This document shows positions 57,552-62,000 of a stretch of 62,000 bases of DNA, in pieces. Numbering within the stretch: position 1 is the stretch's first letter; each line of letters begins with the position of its first letter. The notes below the pieces were generated by a model. The model did not search any database. It was not told where the DNA came from and was given only the letters and a program-made list of their open reading frames with translations. Origin of the DNA: Adiantum capillus-veneris (Eukaryota; Streptophyta; Polypodiopsida; Polypodiales; Pteridaceae); the NCBI GenBank assembly GCA_014529385.2, contig CM043949.1:107084054-107146053 (forward strand), written 5' to 3'. The position numbers and the translations under genes were made by a program.

Positions 57552-59220
57552 CACATCTGAGGTCTGACGTTCAGCAGCTCACCTATCGTCATTGTGCATG
57601 TCATCAGTGTTGACATAAATTCTTGCAATCCTCGAGAATCTATGACTGGCTTATGAATTCTTCTCTGAGATGGCAAAACCATAACATCATATCTTTCCTC
57701 ATATGTTCCTAAGTAGGAAGGCAAATCCTTAAGGGTTCCTTCTCTACTATCCTCTGTTTTATCCATTCCTTGGTCACCATATATGGATTGCATGTCGACA
57801 TCCCTCATGCCCTTGTCAATATCAACTTTTGCAATAGGTGCCAATTCCCACGAATGGGTTCCATCTCTAGCCTTCCTAACTATGTCCCAAAGTTCTTCAG
57901 GCCAATCACCTTTGACTTCTGGCATGGTAGGAGGTGTCTGGTTCATAGAGTCGTCAGTTGTTTTTGCTACCACTTGTTTGACTTCTCTTTCTCCACAAGT
58001 GATCGTGTTCCCAATTCCTTGAGGATGTTGGGTCTTTGTTTTTTTGTCTTTCCCATCTCTCTCATTTGAGTTCATTTTGTGAACCGCATCATTAGTTGAA
58101 ACCTCGATTTTCTTCATCGGTTCTCATTTAGTTATGTCATTTAAGCTATGTTCCATTCTCTCGTTCATTTCTTTAGATTCAACAGGTGGTTGTGGTATTA
58201 TCCTAGCCTAACCTAGCATAATTGGTGGACGTTCCATAAGTGCTTGAGCAGTCTCAATTAGCTTTTTGCACATCTCTAGCCAAAGATTTTCCCTTTCCGC
58301 ATTAGAATAAGTCATCCATCTATGCTCCATGGTCTGGTGGTTGGCTAATCTCACTTTATTAGCCTTCAAAATTTCTTCTAATGGCTCAAACTTCTTTTCA
58401 ACTAGGACTGAGCCTCCTAAACTAACATCCTTTGGCTCTACTCCACTTGGATTTTGTACTACTTCGGGTACCTCTTCTGATATCACACTAGATGAAGACT
58501 TTGTCGATTGTTGCAATTTCTCTTGGGCTTGTGATAGCTCAATTGTAACAACCTTTAGCTTCCTATTATATTGGGCTCTAATTTTATCTCTTGCAGCTTT
58601 CTTTAGTAATTTCACACTCACGGACTTGTTAGGGCCATCACTACTTTTCTCACTTGTTGCTTTTTTCTTCGCTTATTCTCTTGTTACCACCTTCAATGGC
58701 ACCTTTGCATCTGAATCAAAACCACTTGAAGAGGGCATGACCTCTACAATGTTCACCGTCACTTTTACTTCCTTATCTGGGTTTTTGGGACAATCTTTGT
58801 ACAAATGTTTAAGTCCATATTCATCACAATGTCCATGTGAAGCACTTTCTACTACTTGCAAAGCATTAGTAGTTATATTAGGAACTTTGTTTGCATTATT
58901 AGCTTGTTTTGTTAGGCCATCCCTAGCCAAATGATCTCCTTAACATTTGAAAATAGGTCTTAGAGTTCCCTGTTGGCTTGATTGCTGGGTAGATTGTCTT
59001 TGAGGATATGGATTTTGTTTGGCTTCTCCCTGATTGGCTATGAACATGAGTATTTCCTAACTCAATGTAAGCTCTCTGCTTGGAGATACACTCCCTATTC
59101 TTGATTGAGAATTTCCAGAGGATGAAGCCATATTCTCATGGTCATATGACTCCATAATCATTGGTAGGTTAGGATCATGTACATGGTGGTACTCATAGCT
59201 TTCCTCTTTGTAATACATGT
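57552..59220 (-). pseudogene. G4 gag (C-terminal part) and gag-protease region
   Basis: From 59200: MYYKEESYEYHHVHDPNLPM, then a weak knuckle near 58960, and CDEYGLKHLYKDCPKNP near 58830, matching the third knuckle of G2 in spacing (C-x2-[C/Y]-x3-H-x4-C) and in the CPxNP that follows. At 58621-58208 is a helical Lys/Gln/Glu-rich stretch, and at 58117-57551 a 188-codon open frame ending in EFMSTLMTCTMTIGELLNVR. The N-terminal half of gag is missing. Confidence 0.62.
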
Positions 59221-59265
59221 GTATTGGCACTAAGGCTAAGAGTTTGATTCAATCTCTTTGGCGAA

Positions 59266-59303
59266 AACTAAACTCCCATCCTGGTTAAACTCCCATCCTG
59301 GTT
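59266..59303. repeat. 18-bp tandem duplication at the G4/G5 junction
   Basis: AACTCCCATCCTGGTTAA occurs twice in direct succession, exactly where the minus-strand G4 similarity ends and the plus-strand G5 reading begins. Confidence 0.88.
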
Positions 59304-59311
59304 AAACAAAG

Positions 59312-60289
59312 ACACTCCTATTTGGATGTGCGGAGCTTCAGAAAATGGAAGCTTAAGACGAGAGGAATGTATCCTAGAAAGGGACTGTACAGACGAAGCC
59401 TACATACCTGAACCCTTTCTAGAGCATTTATTTGAACCATTCGAGCGGACTCAAATTTTAGCGACAATGGATGTATGTGTGAATACGTCTATGCCTACTC
59501 AGTTTTGCAATGAGGATGGCTACGACATAATTCCCATCCAAATGATGTCAGTCCTTAACATTGAAAACAAAGATGAAGAACCCAAGGACTTAATGAACTC
59601 AGTTACCTCAGAAGATTCGGGGTCAGAAAAGGAGCATACGAGAGCTCAGTTACTCTTAAAGGGAGGGGAGGAAAAGTTTTTTGACTTTCCAAACCAGAAA
59701 TCAAGAAGACAAAAATGGTATAGACGAAAGACAGACACCGATATCATGAAAACACGACCTATGCCATCAGTCTCCAGTAAAACACAATTCCTGATGCAAA
59801 TAGATGCTAATGATTGTACTGGCAGATATCCTTCAAACAAAAATTCAGAAATGTCTTAGACATCGAGAAAAACAAGGAAGGGAACTCAAGAAAAATCACA
59901 GAATAAGAAACCACTCATGACCAGAGTTGAGCGGGAAAAGAAATATCAAGAGTTGAAAAAAGCTCTAAAGAAGATATACACAACCGAAATGGAAACCACG
60001 GAAGAGGATGGTAAGGATGTAATGCATGTTCCATCCCATTACAAAAAGTATACTCTCCAAGATCAGAAAATCATATTTGAACAACCTGTTAGGGAACTAT
60101 GAAAACAAGGCGAATCTTACGAAGGGCCTGAAAACGCTAAAAGGGTAGACTTGGGTGAACCAGGAGGAGAAGAGCCCAAACCTGCTTACATTGCAAATGA
60201 CCTAATAGAAGAAGAAGAAAAGCTTTTGCTGAGCTGGTTAAAGGAATATCTAGGGTGTTGATCCAGAAATCTGTCAACATACTATACCC
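59312..60289 (+). pseudogene. G5 linker
   Basis: IWMCGASENGSLRREECILE and RTQILATMDVCVN at the start, then an acidic and basic low-complexity stretch, TAG at 59857, and a frame change to LKKALKKIYTTEMETTEED near 59940. GEPGGEEPKPAYIANDLIEE near 60150 corresponds to the G2 AEPGEESKLVFIAQDL stretch before RT. The DIFAWTYHDMK block that follows in G2 is deleted here. Confidence 0.7.
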
Positions 60290-61306
60290 ATGAGAGATGA
60301 TGCGAAACCAAGTAGACAGAGACCATACACTTATAACGAAACATTTTCCAGGAAGATCAAAGAAGAGATTGAAAAACTAAAGGAAGCTGAATTCATTTAC
60401 GAAATTGAACACACAAATTGGGTGTCTCCAATTGTGGTAGTACCTAAGAAGAATGGGAAATTACGAGTGCGTGTTAATCTCAAAAAGGTGAATGCAGCTA
60501 CCATTAGAGACAACTTTCCTCTTCTGTTAATTGAGTATGTTTTCGAACGAGTGGTAGGAAAAGAAGCTTACAGCTTCTTAGATGGCTTTTCGGGATACAA
60601 TCAAATTTTGGTTGATCCAAAAGATCATCATAAAACTGCTTTTGCAACAGAATGGGGTATATTTGCCTATCGGGTTATGCCGTTTGGGTTAACTAATGCT
60701 CCAGCCACATTTCAGAGGTTGATGAGCCATGCTTTCAAAGAGTATCTTCGAAAATTCATGGAAGTATACATGGATGATCTATGTGTACATTTGTCAATAC
60801 GGGCTGATCATTTTGAACACCTCAAAAAGGTATTCGAGAAATGTAGACTTTATAGGATTTGCTTAAATCCTAAAAAGTGCACATTCATGGGAAGACAAGG
60901 GAAAATTCTTGGACATATCGTGTCTAAAAATGGCATAGCTACTGATATCAAGAAGATTCATGTCGTTGCTGATTTGCCTAGACCAACAATAGTCAAGGGG
61001 ATACAAGCCTTCATGGGACATTGTGGATATTACCAACGGTTCATCTACATGTACGCTATAATTGCAAAACCCATGTATAGCTTGATTACGCACTTTGAAT
61101 GGACCGAGGCATGTGAAGAATCCTTCATGAAGCTTAAGCAAGCTCTCACCTCAACTCCAATATTGAAAGCACCAGATTGGGATAAGGTATTCCATGTACA
61201 TGTAGATACTTCAAACTTTGCTATTGGTTGTATACTAGCCCAACCAGGAGATGGAAAAATTGACTTTCCTATTTCTTATGCTAGCCAACAACTGAACATG
61301 GCATAA
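60290..61306 (+). pseudogene. G5 reverse transcriptase and start of RNase H
   Basis: 338 open codons. RT: EIEKLKEAEFIYEIEHTNWV, then VVPKKNGKLRVRVNLKKVN (the segment lost in G2), AYSFLDGFSGYNQI, MPFGLTNAPATFQRL and EVYMDDLCVH (YMDD). RNase H: HVDTSNFAIGCILAQPG. A TAA at 61304 replaces the residue before NNFTTTE and the frame resumes directly. The upstream frame is shifted, so there is no native start. Confidence 0.9.
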
Positions 61307-62000
61307 AATAATTTCACCACCACCGAAAGAGAAGGACTAGGAATGATCTATGCCATGAAAAGGTATATATATTACCTATTAGCCAACAAGTTTGTGTTCT
61401 TTGTGGACCACCAAGCTTTGTTGTATTTGGTCAACAAACCATGCAGCACAGGGAGAATCACGAGATGGTTCATCATTCTTCTCGAATTTGATTTCACTGT
61501 GGTTGTAAAAAAAGGCACTACACATCAACAAGCAGATCATTTGTCAAGGATTGTTTCAGGGGAATCACCTAAAGGGGTAGACGATGATCTACCAGATGCC
61601 TATTTGTTCATCGTGGAAATGATACCTAGATGGTCGGAAAACATTGTGTCATTGAAAAAAATAGCTCAAGTGGATTCACAAATATCACTTCCTATCAAAA
61701 TTGGTTTAATCGAGCAATCGGCTATGTATCAATTACTAGCTGGAAGGATATATAAAAGAAATCGGGATGGGATATTGCTTTTATGCATTAAGCTTGAAGA
61801 AAAGGAACAATACCTAAGTCAAGCACATGTTACCATAGTAGGACTTCACTTTGTGGAAGAACAAACTATGCAACAAATGTTGAGACTTGGATTTTTTTGG
61901 CCGACTATGAGGAGAGATGTTAGATCTTTTGTAAAAGATTGCCCTCAATGTCAAAAACAACCACCCATTCCTCATGTAGCATTGTTTCAAATGTCACCTA
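61307..62000 (+). pseudogene. G5 RNase H and integrase zinc domain (open to window edge)
   Basis: In frame with the preceding RT after one TAA, with no further stop. RNase H: TTTEREGLGMIYAMKRY (Glu), FVFFVDHQALLYL (Asp), QADHLSRI. GVDDDLPDAYLFIVEM follows as in G2. The integrase zinc domain is AHVTIVGLHF and then DCPQCQKQ near 61940. The catalytic core lies outside the window. Confidence 0.85.

Larger units (their letters stand above)
53865..59220 (-). mobile_element. Ty3/gypsy derivative G4, lacking RT-RNase H-integrase
   Basis: The minus strand reads partial gag (59220-58208), a region with protease 1 (about 57456-57190), a linker (56948-56586), a second protease-like domain (56405-56105), a long tail, a purine tract and an LTR. 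RT, RNase H and integrase are absent: only about 180 bases separate the linker and protease 2. It is also truncated at its 5' end inside gag, where it abuts G5. It belongs to the same broad lineage as G2 and G5. Confidence 0.68.
59270..62000 (+). mobile_element. Ty3/gypsy element G5, 5'-truncated, runs off the window
   Basis: It starts inside the linker and continues through RT, RNase H and the zinc domain of integrase to the window edge, in the plus strand, head-to-head with G4. No gag, protease 1 or 5' LTR lies upstream. Its RT-RNase H is close to G2 in arrangement and motifs, so both are from one lineage. Confidence 0.82.

Noticed and set aside
57770-58934. Plus-strand ORFs up to 201 codons
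   Set aside because: Antisense shadows of the G4 gag region. The minus strand carries the recognisable motifs.
1-62000. Host protein-coding genes, tRNA or rRNA genes, CRISPR arrays
   Set aside because: No multi-exon or single-exon host gene, no rRNA and no spacer-repeat array was recognised. tRNA-like matches are only the retrotransposon primer sites.

Overview
The window looks like intergenic, transposon-packed nuclear DNA of a land plant with a large genome. Nearly everything I can identify is LTR-retrotransposon sequence of the plant Ty1/copia and Ty3/gypsy types (initiator-tRNA-Met primer sites, a chromodomain, Tat-type double RNase H), plus scraps of a CACTA (En/Spm) DNA transposon and many (GA)n/(CT)n/(CA)n microsatellites. 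I found no host gene, tRNA, rRNA or CRISPR. The elements are decayed by stops, frameshifts and internal deletions, and paired LTRs differ by roughly 5-10% by eye, so the region is old. I cannot name the species or clade.

Layout. G1 (1-~11160, minus) is a chromovirus-type gypsy element: chromodomain start, integrase, RNase H, protease and gag, with its upstream LTR at 9990 onward. Its integrase is split by copia element C1 (1284-6445, plus; 228-bp LTRs; TGGTT target duplication). G2 (12499-~23264, plus) is a gypsy element with a 5'-deleted gag carrying three unusually spaced zinc knuckles, protease, RT, RNase H and integrase, then a second retropepsin-like domain after the integrase, an extra ORF behind a TATA-like box, and a 3' LTR. 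From 23.3 to 30.9 kb lie microsatellites, a coiled-coil ORF relic with tandem duplications, a duplicated unknown segment, and the integrase/chromodomain/LTR end of chromovirus F (minus). C2 (30886-31965, plus) is a 5'-truncated relative of C1. D (32241-~40393, minus) is a Tat-type gypsy element with 1.23-1.25 kb LTRs and two RNase H domains.

From 40.4 to 47.6 kb are fragments: CACTA transposase pieces on both strands, a copia gag-protease relic (minus), and an ORF with a repeated W-[VI]-P motif. C3 (47622-52589, minus) is another member of the C1 family (ATTTT target duplication). After a poly-C tract and an AAACCTAAA-like AT-rich stretch comes G4 (~53865-59220, minus), a gypsy derivative in which RT, RNase H and integrase are missing, so that protease, linker and a second protease-like domain lie close together. 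It meets head-to-head with G5 (59270-62000, plus), which carries the linker, RT, RNase H and start of integrase and runs off the window.

The most interesting signal is the second aspartic-protease-like domain downstream of integrase in G2, with a degenerate colinear counterpart in G4, together with the extra ORF in G2. A complete member of this gypsy lineage would apparently read gag, protease 1, linker, RT, RNase H, integrase, protease 2, Pro/Ser/Thr-rich tail, with or without a separate 3' ORF.
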